Source: Limnephilus marmoratus (lineage: Eukaryota > Arthropoda > Insecta > Trichoptera > Limnephilidae). Taken from it: a stretch of DNA of 64,000 bases. A model generated the notes under the pieces. The model was not told the origin of the DNA, made no database searches, and saw only the letters and a program-made list of their open reading frames with translations. Below, one piece after another: positions 34,229 through 45,138 of this stretch (positions within the stretch are counted from its first letter, which is position 1; every line of letters starts with the position of its first letter). Both the position numbers and the translations under genes were made by a program. The stretch is taken from positions 57,681,819 to 57,745,818 of the forward strand of contig OU862908.1 of NCBI GenBank assembly GCA_917880885.1. Direction: 5' to 3'.

Positions 34229-34533
34229 TCCAGTCAAAATAGACTATCCACCTCGCATTAATTCTTAATAAGCTGGATTTTTGTATAAGTCTTGAATACG
34301 TCATTAAGAATGCTATGTCAAAAGTCCCCATCGATCTCGCTCTGGCAAGGTTTTTTTTCGGGGTCAAAGGTCACCATTTTTTGTTTTTTGCGTATATCTC
34401 TGAAACGGTAAGAGCTATTGAAAAAAATATTAAGTAAAAGTTGTAGATCGTAAAATTTTCTACAAAAATGATATCAATACTTTTTTCTCTACGAAGCACC
34501 GTTCTCGAATTATCGTGATTTCAGACCGTAGGT
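34229..34533. repeat. Left terminal inverted repeat of the 3.1 kb transposon
   Basis: Shares with the right end, in order: CATTAATTCTTAATAAGCTG, AGTCTTGAATACGTCATTA, CTCTGGCAAGGTTTTTTTTC, GGTCAAAGGTCAC, GTATATCTCTGAAAC and a CACCGTTCTCG block. Confidence 0.85.
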
Positions 34534-34716
34534 ATGCACACATTTCCGCACCACCTTTGAGGTAGTGTACTTGGCGCTTTTTTTTAATGTGGTTTCTCCA
34601 GTAGGAATACTCCACGATACAGGGTGTCCGGAGATTCTACACGATAGTACAAGTAAAAAATATAAATACCTTTTTTCGAAATTCCAATTTTTAAAGGCAC
34701 TTTTCAGGTAAAAAGG

Positions 34717-36629
34717 TTAAATTGGTCCGGCGTGTGCGGCCAATTGTAGCAGCAAGAAATTTACATTATTCATTATCACTCGTTTCTTCTCCCTCGTATT
34801 ATATATAATTGTATTCAGCAGTTTCTCTGGAGCAGGTGGAAGTAAAGTACGGATTGGCTCCAAACTATTATTCATCAATTTCCAGTCTTCAGGATTCAGT
34901 TGATTGCCCAGCCACACTTGCACTTGGTAGAATACACGAAACACGTGTTGATAAGCAGAAGCAGATGTTGGAGGGAGACAAGATAACTGCACTCTTTTAT
35001 TGTTCCTTGTATTTTTCACGAAATTCAAAAATCTATACTTGTCTATCGATTCCATTTTTTATATATATAAAGCAATGAGAAAGCGAATTCCGTAAGTGAG
35101 GATGACGTCTGCTGAAGAGTTGGTGTTTTTAAATACTTCTGCGTTATCTATCAAATCATTACGTTTTTCAAACAATTTAAATACTGCAGTTTTTCCCCTT
35201 TCGAAAATTGCTGATGTCGTATCGCAGCCAGTTATCGCATGTAGGAATAAAATATGAGCTCGACATTTTGGATATGCAGTTAAACTTTGTGACTAATATA
35301 TTTTTGTTTGAATTTGAGCTTTCCCAGGTTTTAAAAAGTAAATGATCTTATCACTTGGAGTTCGTGCCGTCAGTATTATTAATAAATCTACATCTTCTCC
35401 AACAACGATAGTTATATTGTTGCTACTGAATTGATCTATTGCGGTTTCAATAATGAGGAAATCAGCATCATTATTAGCTTGTTTCACAAGAATTTTGGCA
35501 GCTGCGAATTCTTCACACAACATCGAAATCAAGCGAGTTTTATTGTGAACATTAGCGAGAAATTGTTGTTGGTTTGTTGGAACAGTCATTAATCGATCAA
35601 AAACTATATCAGATGATGAAGATGTTTTTGTAGCTCGACGACGTTGTTCTGCAGCTTTGATATTTTTCATGCAATCAGTATAACCATCAAATACTATACG
35701 TTGTGACCGAAGTGTCTACGAAAATACTGAATATATTTGTCCAAAATACCATTGAATGTGTCCTCCCGATCCCATACAACACGATGTAACAGATATCCTC
35801 CATCGATGATGTAGGTAGCATTTGTGCTCTCGACTTCAATATTCATACATTCAAAACAATCATAAATGGTAGACTTCTGTGTCTTACGCATTCCAATTGC
35901 ATCAAAGAGCGATAATGGGTAAGGGGCTAATTCATACTCAGAGAATTTTTCAAGTTCATCTTCAAATGTCTTCGCAATACTCATGCGTTGAAATAATAAT
36001 ACAGGATCTATCGGTACCTTCTCATCATGGGTTTTCATGGTACTGTTCATGGTTATTAGAGGTAATACTTTATCAGCGCGTTTCAATTTAATATTATTAA
36101 ATGTTTGGCTCGTCATTTTACTGATGGAAGCAATTCCCACTTAACGAGGATTATGACAATTAATTTTATCATTACCGACGACTCCACTGGCAATGGACAT
36201 GATTTTGTTGAACTCAAGAAAAGGATCGTGCGATAAAAACCATTCACAAAGTTTCTTGATGTCTTCAATATCTCTCTTTTCGCGGGAATCACATGCATCT
36301 ACATGCTGATCGGTTGTGTCCATTCTAACATTGGCGAGATCCTCCAATCTTTCACACACAATGCATGCATGCCATAAATCCATTTACTTATGACGCTCTC
36401 TTGCGTACTTCTCCCTCGTGCAATACCTCCATTTGTTTTCATTGACTTCATCATAGATTGCTCAATGACCATATCCGTTGAAGTACCACAATTTAATTTA
36501 TCAGATCGTCTAATAGTGAAAAATCCTCGTATAAATCTTTCATAAACCTGAGGATCATCATGAATCGATTAAAGTTTTCATCCCACGATCAACAACCACA
36601 ATTTCTCCTTCAATCAAAGACTTAGACAT
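34717..36629 (-). pseudogene. Uncharacterised transposon-borne protein with FEN1/XPG-like acidic motifs, broken
   Basis: I recognise the protein as a widespread uncharacterised family of insects and other invertebrates, not as a named gene. On the minus strand: DPQVYERFIRGFFTIRRSDK and STDMVIEQSMMKSMKTNGG (about 36,400-36,550); GVVGNDKINCH; DPVLLFQRMSIAK; YELAPYPLSLFDAIGMRKTQ; YIIDGGYLLHRVVW; IVFDGYTDC; ANNDADFLIIETAI; VVGEDVDLLIIL; YFLKPGKAQIQTK; FLHAITGCDTTSAIF; and VQLSCLPPTSASAYQHVFRV with WLGNQLNPEDW. The DAD and GEDVDLL motifs and the GCDTTS block resemble PIN/FEN1 (XPG-I) nucleases; that link is inference. Breaks: frameshifts near 36,565, 36,385 and 35,692, and in-frame stops at 36,141, 35,293 and about 35,058. 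No DDE triad is visible. Confidence 0.75.
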
Positions 36630-37004
36630 TTTTATAAAATTTTGTAACGGCACAGTTTAAAATGAAAATATCATCAACAAACACGTCTATTCACTACGAA
36701 AAACCGTTCAAAACTGACTGGATTCACTGGATGGTTATGTATGGTTATGTCCCTCAAAAACGCCGATTCTTCAGAAAATCCAAAAAATGCAGGTTTACGC
36801 CGGTTCCTATGGAAAATCCCAAAAATGCAGGTGTGCGCTGGCAGTAACAAGCAGACATTACTCAGGCCAACCGACTAATGAATCAGGGATGGACGTTGAT
36901 TTACTCAGAATTGTGTATTTTCCACGTATGAGTCACAAAAACCAATATTCCAATATTTGTTTCTTCAAATGGATGATCCGATGATGTATACTGGCCACAT
37001 ACGT

Positions 37005-37330
37005 GCATATTCGTATTTTCTAGGTTTGAAATCGCGATAACACGAGAACGGTGTTTCATAGAGAAAAAAATAATTATATCAATTTTGTAGAGAATTTTAC
37101 GATCTACAAACTTTTATTCAATATTTTTTCGATATCTCTTACTGTTTCAGAGATATACCCAAAAAACAAAAAATTGTGACCTTTGACCTCGAAAAAAAAC
37201 CTTGCCAGAGCGGGATCGATGGGGAATTTCGACAAAGCATTCGTAATGACGTATTCAAGACTTATACCAAAATTCAGCTTATTAAGAATTAATGTGAGGT
37301 TAGCACCTTTTTTCATCTATTTTGACTGGA
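37005..37330. repeat. Right terminal inverted repeat of the 3.1 kb transposon
   Basis: Inverse of the left repeat with scattered substitutions and a short insertion near the outer end. A 70-codon minus-strand open frame (37,104-37,316) is only the repeat read through. Confidence 0.85.
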
Positions 37331-37336
37331 TTATAG

Positions 37337-38040
37337 GTACGTTATGAAAATTATATACATTTTCTATTATATATGTAGATATTCGTGAAATAATCTTCTA
37401 AAGTTGTTTGCATTATACAATTTTTAAACAGGTTATTCACAGAGAGAGCAGCCTAAACTGTACAACAATGAACTGCATCAAGAAATTTGTAATATATATA
37501 TATATATTTTTTTTTTTATATTTAAGTAAATATTCTTATGTGTGAGCTACGGAACTTTGAAATTTCCATATGATTGTCAAAAAATAAAACAATATCAAAT
37601 TAAGTGATTTACGTGTTTTCAATTTTGTTCAATGAGACAAGATTGTATTGAAATTCGATCGAAACCATTGCAATTAGTGTACGCCATCAACATATCTGAA
37701 ATTAAAAAAAATCTTCCTCAGAATCCAAAGTAAATCATAATACTTAAAACCACTAATCCACAAGTCCCTTTTAACGATAAGATTCGCATTTTCTTAAACT
37801 TTGGAAAATCAACAAAAAAATAGACACTTATTTCTATTCAGACATATCAAATATTAACTACTTTCAATCATTGAATCTCAAGACTTCTCCATTCTCCATT
37901 ACATGAAAAGCGTTCTCATCTCGATGAGATTGCTTTACTTTACCATAATCTATTATATGTATTAAAAGCCATTAAACTATTAAAGCCATTAAACTATTAT
38001 ACTATCCATTAAACTATTATATGTAACCAAAGCCATTAAA
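37337..38040. other. No gene recognised; short GCCATTAAACTATTA repeats
   Basis: AT-rich. Just before the next element, GCCATTAAACTATTA is repeated several times (37,970-38,045), a local slippage tract. Confidence 0.5.
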
Positions 38041-38700
38041 CTATTATATGTATCTCTAGTTAGAAGCCAAATTGAATATAACTCGGTAGTTTGGTCTCCA
38101 TCTTACAAAAATCAGGTTAATAATATTAAACGAATACAAAAAAAAATTCTGCGTTTCATAAATTTTTTATTAAGTATCCCACTAGAAGACTTAAAATATA
38201 ATCTATTACTAAATATTCTAAAAATACATACACTAGAAGACAGACGTAAAATAAATGACTTAACATTTTTATTCAAAATACTTAACTTTAATTTCGACTG
38301 TTGCGAACTCCTACATCTCATAAACTTACGAATACCGAGAGTAACCACGCGACAAAATACATTATTCTACTGCAGCATTCACAAGCGGAACTACATTGCC
38401 CACTCTCCTATATAACGATTTCACACTATGGGGAATCAGTACTTAGGTGATGTCGACATATTAAACATCAACTTGGCGAATTTTGTGGATCTTGTAAAAA
38501 ACATATTCCAAAACTATTCCTAAACATATGTGTATTTTTGTAAACTTATAAATTTTTTTTTGTATTTTTGTGACTTGTGTGCATTTTTTATCTAATTTTA
38601 TTTTTGTTATTTCATTATCTATTGAAAAATCATCTGTCATCATTGTACTACCAAACATGTAAAAGCCCTCTGGGCGTTGAATAAATAAATAATAAAGGTA
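38041..38700 (+). pseudogene. Non-LTR retrotransposon 3' end (Jockey/CR1-like), one nonsense codon
   Basis: The frame from 38,041 reads LLYVSLVRSQIEYNSVVWSP, IKRIQKKILRF, LEDRRKINDLTFLFKILNF and CSIHKRNYIAHSPI, the segment after the RT domain. A TAA at 38,413 replaces the Q found in the sister copy at 10,850 (PIQRF), after which the frame stays open to about 38,522. The 3' UTR carries GCCCTCTGGGC and an AATAAATAAATAATAAA tail ending about 38,696. The RT domain proper is lost to 5' truncation. Confidence 0.8.
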
Positions 38701-39234
38701 ACAGAAAGAAAAAAATGCTGACAAAACAGCTTCGCACAATAAACACAGTCAGAATATCTCACAAAGTCAAGGTCACCTTATCACTCAGCACATTTCAGTG
38801 CACTTTATCGAAGATCAAAGGATATAATCGTCTACACAAAGAATTTTCAGCTTTATTCTATCTGAAATAAGTTATTAAAGGTGAAACTTTTTTTTACTAG
38901 TCCTTTCTGAAAAATCTTTAAGATTAAGGAATAAGCTCTCAAAACGCTTGGAGCGTTTCAAATTTCCCCCGAGACGTGTCCCTTCAATTTTCCCGATTTT
39001 AAGATTACAATACAAGGCGCGGATTAGCTGCCTTCCATAAATCTAAGCCTATATATTTTATACTAAAGCAAGAACTAAAAATAAAATAAAACTTTATTTT
39101 TTTCGTCAAAAAAGTACGTACGAAGGATTGTGAAAAAAATATGATGGATTGTGAAATTTGGCAACAATCTGGAACTATACAAGTATTAGATAGATAATAT
39201 TCCGTCATTCAAATAATAATATTATCCATATTTT
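38701..39234. other. No gene recognised
   Basis: AT-rich, no coding or repeat signal that I can support. Confidence 0.5.
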
Positions 39235-39290
39235 AGAAGAAGATAGTGTGAGGAGTTTGTTTTAAGCAGACGTCTTCTGTATCAAAATAT
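39235..39290. repeat. Direct repeat A (left copy)
   Basis: AGAAGATAGTGTGAGGAGTT plus TGTTTTAAGCAG recurs at 41,034. The flanking ~20 bases are also similar. The pair brackets 1.8 kb that includes the palindrome and an RT fragment. Confidence 0.8.
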
Positions 39291-39509
39291 TCCAGATTAT
39301 TCATTCATTTATTTTTATAAATTTTTATTTAACCCCTCGGAATTTTCGAAAATATTGCTTTTGGTGTCTTTAACGAAATGACATTTTACGAAAACTTTTT
39401 GTTATTACCACTTCACAATTAAAGTTCTATAAATGAAACATTTCTGAACTTTTCGTTATTTGTTTTTGGGGTGTTGTGCCGTGTTGCGCTACCTCCTTCT
39501 TTAGCCAAC

Positions 39510-39541
39510 GTTTCGGACATCGTTGCAGTGTCCATCATCAG
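39510..39541 (-). ncRNA. Hammerhead-ribozyme-like core, left arm (mirror copy)
   Basis: Exact inverse of the right-arm core because the palindrome is perfect: on the minus strand CTGATGA at 39,541-39,535 and GAAAC ending at 39,510. One core therefore exists on each strand, head to head. Confidence 0.5.
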
Positions 39542-39580
39542 GGCAGATCCGGTAGATGTGTCACATCTACCGGATCTGCC

Positions 39581-39612
39581 CTGATGATGGACACTGCAAC
39601 GATGTCCGAAAC
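39581..39612 (+). ncRNA. Hammerhead-ribozyme-like core, right arm
   Basis: CTGATGA (39,581-39,587) is followed by a 5 bp stem GGACA/TGTCC with a 9-base loop (39,589-39,607) and then GAAAC (39,608-39,612). These are the two conserved strands of a hammerhead with stem II between them. Downstream GTTGGCTA and TAGCGCAAC could form stem III, and GGCA could pair with TGCC as a short stem I. The cleavage triplet NUH was not found in a canonical form, so activity is unproven. Hammerheads of this kind are known from Penelope-like retroelements and retrozymes. Confidence 0.5.
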
Positions 39613-39672
39613 GTTGGCTAAAGAAGGAGGTAGCGCAACACGGCACAACACCCCAAAAACAAATAACGAAAA

Positions 39673-40301
39673 TGCTTTTGGCCGTGAAAATCTTAAAACT
39701 TATCATTTCTGAACGTAGCCGAATACTAAAAACTGTTTTAGAAAGGTTACAAAATAAGCCTTCAAATTATTATAATACAAATAAATATTAGCATTTGTAA
39801 ATATTAAAATTTAGAACGCAAACATTAAAAATAGGTAAAAATGACTCATGTGATGTTTTTATCTGAAAACGGTACTAAAATCACAGATTATGTAAACAAC
39901 AATACTTATTCTATTGTATATATGTGTAATAAACACTTTTGTCTCCTCACTTTTTTATCACTTTATATAAAAATATATAATAAAATTTTAAAATGTGGAG
40001 CGCGATGGAGCCGCCGGTAGTAAATTTCGCGGGTAAATATTTTTGTCAACTACACGACTGACAGCTGATTCCTGTTATGTATTTCCATAGACAACTTGAT
40101 AGGGATGTGCAGCTTGATCTACTATCGACCTTTTACTTTTTGGTTTAGAGATGTAACGAAAACAATAACGGAGTTAGAACGATTTCTATGGAAACACACG
40201 CGCTGACGTATAAACACGCTTATTGTACTTGACTGCTGTCCTATTTTTAACGCTTATATCTACTTACGTTGCGGAGGGGTTAGTACATAAAACATAAAGA
40301 A
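39673..40301. other. No gene recognised
   Basis: Begins with the dispersed CTTTTGGCCGTGAAAATCTT piece; the rest is unassigned. TAGGGATGTGCAG near 40,101 resembles a hAT terminus, but no partner was found. Confidence 0.45.
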
Positions 40302-41032
40302 GTAAGTCTAAAGTCATGGTGTTTGAAAGAGAGAGTACGAAAACAGTATGCAACATAGTTGTGAATGATGAATACTTGGAGCAGGTGGATGAGTTTGTGT
40401 ATCTGGGTAGTGTGTTTACGAGAGATGGGAAGGCTGATAGAGATATTGAAAGAAGGGTGAATGCCGGTAACTCCATTAATGGTGGACTGAATGCCGTTGG
40501 CGCTAATAAAAAACTGTCAAAAGAAGCGAAGCTAGCAGTCCACAATAGAGTCCTGGTACCTACCCTGATGTATGGCAGTGAGGCATGGAACTGGCAGAGA
40601 AAGGATGAAAGTAAGCTGAATGCTGTTGAAATGAGATCCCTGAGACGTATGTGTGGTAAAACAATGTATGATCGTGTGAGAAATGTAAGGCTGATGTAAG
40701 CATAATGAGTAAGATTACGAAAGGGACCCTCAGATGGTTTGGGCATGTAGAGCGAATGAACGAAGAAATTAGTGTAAGAAGAATATACGTCGCGAATGTA
40801 AATGGTAGAAGAAGTCGGGGACGCCCGATGAAGACATGGCACGATCAAGTGAATCAAATACTTGAGTCGGGCCATGTCAAAAGTCAGAATAATATAAGAG
40901 AATGTATGAGACGATGTATGAATGTGAACGAGGCAAGGAGTGTGTGCCAAGATAGAGTTGTTTGGCGGTCCGTCCTCTCTGCCTACCCCTGCGGGGAAAC
41001 GCGTGATGGTTAGTTAGTTAGTTTGTTAGTTA
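40302..41032 (+). pseudogene. Non-LTR RT C-terminal fragment with (TTAG)n tail
   Basis: Two frames, 40,316-40,699 and 40,705-41,013, are one protein split by a deletion of about 19 bases that removes the codons for VDIRKE seen in the sister copy at 56,824. Motifs: NDEYLEQVDEFVYLGSVFTR, VPTLMYGSEAWNWQRKDESK, RRMCGKTMYDRVRN, LRWFGHVERM, GRRSRGRPMKTW. These mark the region after the YADD box in an RTE-like or related non-LTR clade. It is truncated 5' at about 40,302. After CCCCTGCGGGGAAACGCGTG the copy ends in GTTAGTTAGTTAG repeats. Close similarity to the 56.8 kb copy suggests recent activity of the family. Confidence 0.8.
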
Positions 41033-41033
41033 G

Positions 41034-41085
41034 AAGAAGATAGTGTGAGGAGTTTGTTTTAAGCAGAAGTCATCTGTTTTATTGT
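41034..41085. repeat. Direct repeat A (right copy)
   Basis: Copy of 39,235-39,290 lying exactly against the TTAG tail of the RT fragment. Confidence 0.8.
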
Positions 41086-41330
41086 CATCTTATTTATTTT
41101 TATTTAAGTGCATAAAACAGGCATTATGCCCAAAAATGTATAAACATGGATAATTTAAATACAGTTTATAACAAAAATAGTAAAAAAAATAATTAACTAA
41201 ATATACAAAAGTGAATGATAAACAAGAATGAGTAAAAGGTAGAATACAAAAGTATCACCAACAATTAGATATAAAATTATTTTTTTATCCCAATATTGCA
41301 CAAGATGTATCCAATATCCCAACTGTCCGG
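41086..41330 (-). mobile_element. Possible minus-strand retroelement 3' end
   Basis: On the minus strand GGGCATAATGCC (a 5 bp hairpin at 41,120-41,130) is followed by an A-rich AATAAAAATAAATAAG tail. This resembles the ends of the other non-LTR copies. No coding sequence was recognised, so it is tentative. Confidence 0.35.
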
Positions 41331-41334
41331 AACC

Positions 41335-41485
41335 AAAGGTTTATAAGTATGTTGTGGGGTGGGAAGGGGTAGAAGACGGGGAGAGAAGAGTAGGCGGTAC
41401 CTGGCCATTCAGATCTAGTCACTAAGAACGACTGATGCCATTCGAGTACCGTTTCGGATAAGTTGACTCTGCAAAGTTCTTCAAT
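41335..41485 (+). repeat. Interspersed repeat family Y, copy 3 (partial)
   Basis: GTATGTTGTGGGGTGGGAAG, a GGCGGTACCTGGCCATTCAG block, ATCTAGTCACTAA and TGATGCCATT(C) match the middle of family Y at 59,895-59,990. Confidence 0.7.
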
Positions 41486-41900
41486 ATGCAGACATTAACT
41501 TGCCAAAGAAATATAGCAGATTCGGTTATGTTATTTAAAATTACACATAACCTAATTGATAGTCCTGATCTTCTTCAACGCCTATCATTCCATGTTCTAA
41601 ATCGCAACAGCAGACAGTCACTTACTTTTAATCTCCCTCTTTGCAAGACCAACTCCAAACAGAACTCATTTATCTATAGATCCACACACTCATTTAACTT
41701 AAATTATTACCACATTGACATATTTAACTCGACTTTACATATATGACACAAAACAAAAACTCACTAAGCAACATGACTCAAACCAGAAAGTTTAATCCTC
41801 ATATATTCCCGTCCTTTGCCTCTTAATCCTAATTTTATGTTCCTCCCCCCCCCCCCCCCTTCCCTTTCATATATTGTAAAAAAATAATAATTTAATTTAA
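41486..41900 (+). pseudogene. Non-LTR retrotransposon ORF2 C-terminus
   Basis: The frame to 41,746 reads LTCQRNIADSVMLFKITHNL, IDSPDLLQRLSFHVLNR, FNLPLCKTNSKQNSFIYR and SFNLNYYHIDIFN. These are typical of the very end of Jockey/R1-like ORF2 proteins (..RR..D..FLYK...N.IDSP.LL..I.F..P..). Only the last ~85 residues remain and the start codon is internal. A C-homopolymer and an A-rich 3' part follow (41,846-41,900). Confidence 0.65.
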
Positions 41901-42064
41901 GAAAACACCCTTATAATGTCACACTTTATTATTCATTCACTATCATCAGTGGAAAGTTCATAATTGGCATAATTAACTATCTTACTATCGTTTTATTGTG
42001 TAATCTCAGATCTGCTGTCAACTTTCCCTAAAATGAATAAATAACACCCCTTCCATAGTATCCA

Positions 42065-42400
42065 TAGATCACCCCTAGTGGCTCACTACGCTTGGTGACT
42101 TAGCAATGGTACCCGGGTTCATGGGGTGAGGTTTGTCTAGGTCTAGGCAGCGGATGCGTTTGCCCACGTACTGCATGGCGATGGTTGAAGAAGACTTTTT
42201 GATTTTTTCAGTCGAACTCTCTCGACCCATCACCTTTCACCACAGTGGGAGGAATGAATTCATACGTCCGTCAGACATGGACACGCTAACCCCCAGATTC
42301 CTCCCCACCCCTCCATAAAAAGACCCTTCACACAGCATCCCCAAAGGTGACTTAGTCCCCGAGAGAAATTGTCTTCCTCAGGTCCTCCTGTATGGAGCTA
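42065..42400 (+). repeat. Interspersed repeat family X, copy 2
   Basis: Carries the full set of landmarks: ACCCGGGTTCATGGGGTGAG, a GTCTAGGTCTAGGCAGCGGA block, CGAACTCTCTCGACCCATCA, a TTCATACGTCCGTCAG block, CACACAGCATCCCCAAAG and TCCTCCTGTATGGAGCT. Confidence 0.75.
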
Positions 42401-45130
42401 TTGTAAAAAAAGCTTCCGATCTAGAATGTGCTGCAAACATACTATAATAATTATGTGAAATAACGCCGGGTCTAGACCCTGCGATTTCTGGATTTGAAGT
42501 CAAGGATAATTGTGATTGATCGCGGAGCCAATTTAACTGAAATTAATTAGAATAATACATCCGATGAAACGCGCTGAGAAACGCGTGTTTTCTACTGTCG
42601 TACAATTAATCTATTTTCCATTATATCGAAAGAAACTGTTTTAAATTTGATAGATTCATTAATTTCCACCCTCTCCATTGACGGTATGTTAAGTAAGAAT
42701 CCATTTTCCATAATATCCAAAGAAACTGTTTTATAATTCAAAGATTAATTAAGTCCTACCCCTTCCACTGATGTTCTGTTAAGTGAAGATACATTGGCAT
42801 CATTTAAACAATTTTTTAGCGAATTTCCCAGTTTAATATCTGGTATATCGTATTACTCCAAGCGTTAAATAAATGACGGCAATAAGGGTAGGAATGGAGT
42901 AAGCTCTTAAGGGCGTCTGATGTTCGGATCAATCCATTCATCGTTCATCATCCCCTAGATGGGGGGTGCCAATAAATCATCAAGTCGGCTACCAAATAAC
43001 TGAATCAATCTTACCCCCTAAAACGTACACGAAATACGCTCAACGCTACCCCGACGGAGAAATTCGAACCGAAGCCACGGGTTTACCTTATTTTTCAGTG
43101 GGTATTATTAATAGGTAATTCACTTTCCATGGATCATATCCATAAATTGTAGTTATATTATGGATTGAAGACATTACTGTGCTTTTATTTTTTATGGTAT
43201 TTTGCTGTTAGGTTAGGAAAGTTACGATAAAAGGAAATGCGAATCAATATTACTTATGAATTGTTACGGTTTTTGGAGAAAACGTTGACTTTGGTAGGCC
43301 AAAACAAAACACAAGTAATGATGTTTTGTTCAGATGCCCTAAAAATCGAATTTAAGTGTTTTTTATGTAATTTACTTTATTTATGTATTCAAAAATATTA
43401 TTATTTAATCTATAAAAGCGGTTACAAACATTTATACCTAAACAAGTTCCACTACGTAATTATTTTTACACCTGACATCGTGACTCTTAGATATGTAGCC
43501 AAGTTCAATTATTTATTTATTAAAGACCATAGACATCCAAATGGATAGACAAGCAGTTACAGATGAGGGGTAAAACCAAACTATGGAGAGCAAAGGGGGG
43601 AAAGATGACTGTCATTCGTTGAACAATCAATCTGACAGTATATAGGCATCTCGCATTACAATATCACCATTTAGTTCTTAAAAGCAAAATCTGCTTTGAA
43701 TGAATAGACCTTTTTACATGGGAGCGCGAATTGCTTGCCACGTTCAAAACTTATTTGCTAAGGCCAAATGCTCGCTCCAAAAAGACTCGCGCCAATACAC
43801 ATATCAATATTTTCTTGCCGTGTTTAGTTAAAACACTTTTACAAATGTTTCATAATTTACTTACCCCTGTAACCAGCGACGAGCACATTGGAGTACCGCC
43901 CACTTTCGCTATGTGCATATTGATACGTAGATATATTGTATAGCACAAGCTGCCGTTATTTCGTTAAATGTATGGATGTCAGCTTCTCGCTGTTCACGGC
44001 AAGAATGATGACGTCACACATTTTAGATTCAAGCGAGGCTATATCCCCTCCCCATGGAGCGAGCCGGTTCCAAGGAGGAGCTACAGCCGGCGCCATGTGG
44101 AGGGGGAAATAATACGTTTTTATCACTTAGGGCAGGTCCAGATATATTCATATGTCCGTGTTAAAGACCATAAAAATTCTTAGTTATGCTAGAAAAAGAA
44201 ACCCCTGAGTCATATTTTTGGAATAACTCACTTATTGAGTTTTAAGAAAATTAAACAATGCAGTAATTGGGAAAACTTTAAAAGGAAAAAATTGAAACTT
44301 TAAATCCATTAGCAATTTGTCTTTTTACTCTGAAATCAATAATAGCAGTGGTAATAAAAATTAAAGCAATTAATTTTTCATCGTAAATGCCAATCTATTA
44401 AAACCGTTTTATTGTATTGAATTATGAAAAGAAATAAAAATAAAAATACAGTTCTACAAATAAACTTTGGTAACAATAAATAAAAATACATGATTCCAAA
44501 AATGATGTTGGGCAATTTCTCGTATATCCCATATCGTTACCCGAATTTCTACCGATTTCTTGCAAACCTCCCTTAAACATTTGAAATTTTTAAGCTCCTA
44601 AAAAAATATATGTTATTTTTGAAGTTAATATCTAGACATTCGTCGCACCGAAACGCAAATTATATAAAATTCCCTCGATAGAAAAAAATCACAAAGTATG
44701 CTCCAAAAATTATTATAAACACGTTTGATTCAGTTATTTTACAAGTTATATGTATGAAAAAATTCACAATGTTTCTTTAAATGCCGTGTAAGACAACCCT
44801 CGCGAGGTTTTTGTTCTTTTTAAACGAGTCGTGTTTTATTAAACATTTTCACAATTTTCACATCGATTTTGTCACTTTAAATACTAGCGCTCTCCTCTAA
44901 CATTCGTAATTTCATATCCCTCTATCTTTTGGTGCGCGGTTGCGGGGCCGTAAGTTCTAAAAATATATATTCAGATGGCATTGGTGCGAGAGAGACACTG
45001 TTTCAACAGCTGACAAAAATGTACTTATTTTAATTGTGTAGTGAAAAAGTTTCGACCTTCCGCCACGGTCTTACGCATCGAACGACACGACCTAGTTGAC
45101 ATTATTTCATCCAATTTCAGAAAAATGCAT
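42401..45130. other. No gene recognised
   Basis: Mostly AT-rich. A minus-strand GGTTCGAATTT at about 43,057 resembles a B box but has no cloverleaf. Around 44,055-44,110 a GC-rich block (CCCCTCCCCATGG ... CATGTGGAGGGGG) is partly self-complementary. A 103-codon frame at 43,237-43,548 shows no motif. Confidence 0.45.
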
Positions 45131-45138
45131 GTGTGTAC

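Larger units (their letters stand above)
34229..37330 (-). mobile_element. 3.1 kb DNA transposon with ~0.3 kb TIRs and an unusual gene
   Basis: Outer ends are TCCAGTCAAAATAG (34,229) and its inverse CTATTTTGACTGGA (ending 37,330). The inverted similarity continues inward for about 300 bp (34,229-34,533 against 37,005-37,330), nearly 90 per cent by eye. Flanking TTATAC (34,223-34,228) and TTATAG (37,331-37,336) match at 5 of 6, consistent with a 6 bp target duplication. The only gene inside is the minus-strand pseudogene at 34,717-36,629. Superfamily not recognised. Confidence 0.8.
39450..39672. repeat. Perfect 223 bp palindrome (111 bp arms)
   Basis: Every base from 39,450 to 39,560 is complementary to 39,672 back to 39,562 around a single central T (39,561). 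Pairing stops sharply at both outer ends. The two strands give the same 60-residue frame, so neither is a protein signal. Its right flank GCTTTTGGCCGTGAAAATCT also follows the RT pseudogene at 17,855, so the palindrome is probably attached to a dispersed retroelement end. Confidence 0.95.

Noticed and set aside
39581..39640. Complete active hammerhead ribozyme
   Set aside because: The two conserved core strands and stem II are present, but a canonical NUH cleavage triplet with stem I was not found, so only a core is claimed.
39419..39712. Two opposite frames of ~80-95 codons over the palindrome
   Set aside because: They are the same sequence read on both strands because the DNA is a perfect palindrome.
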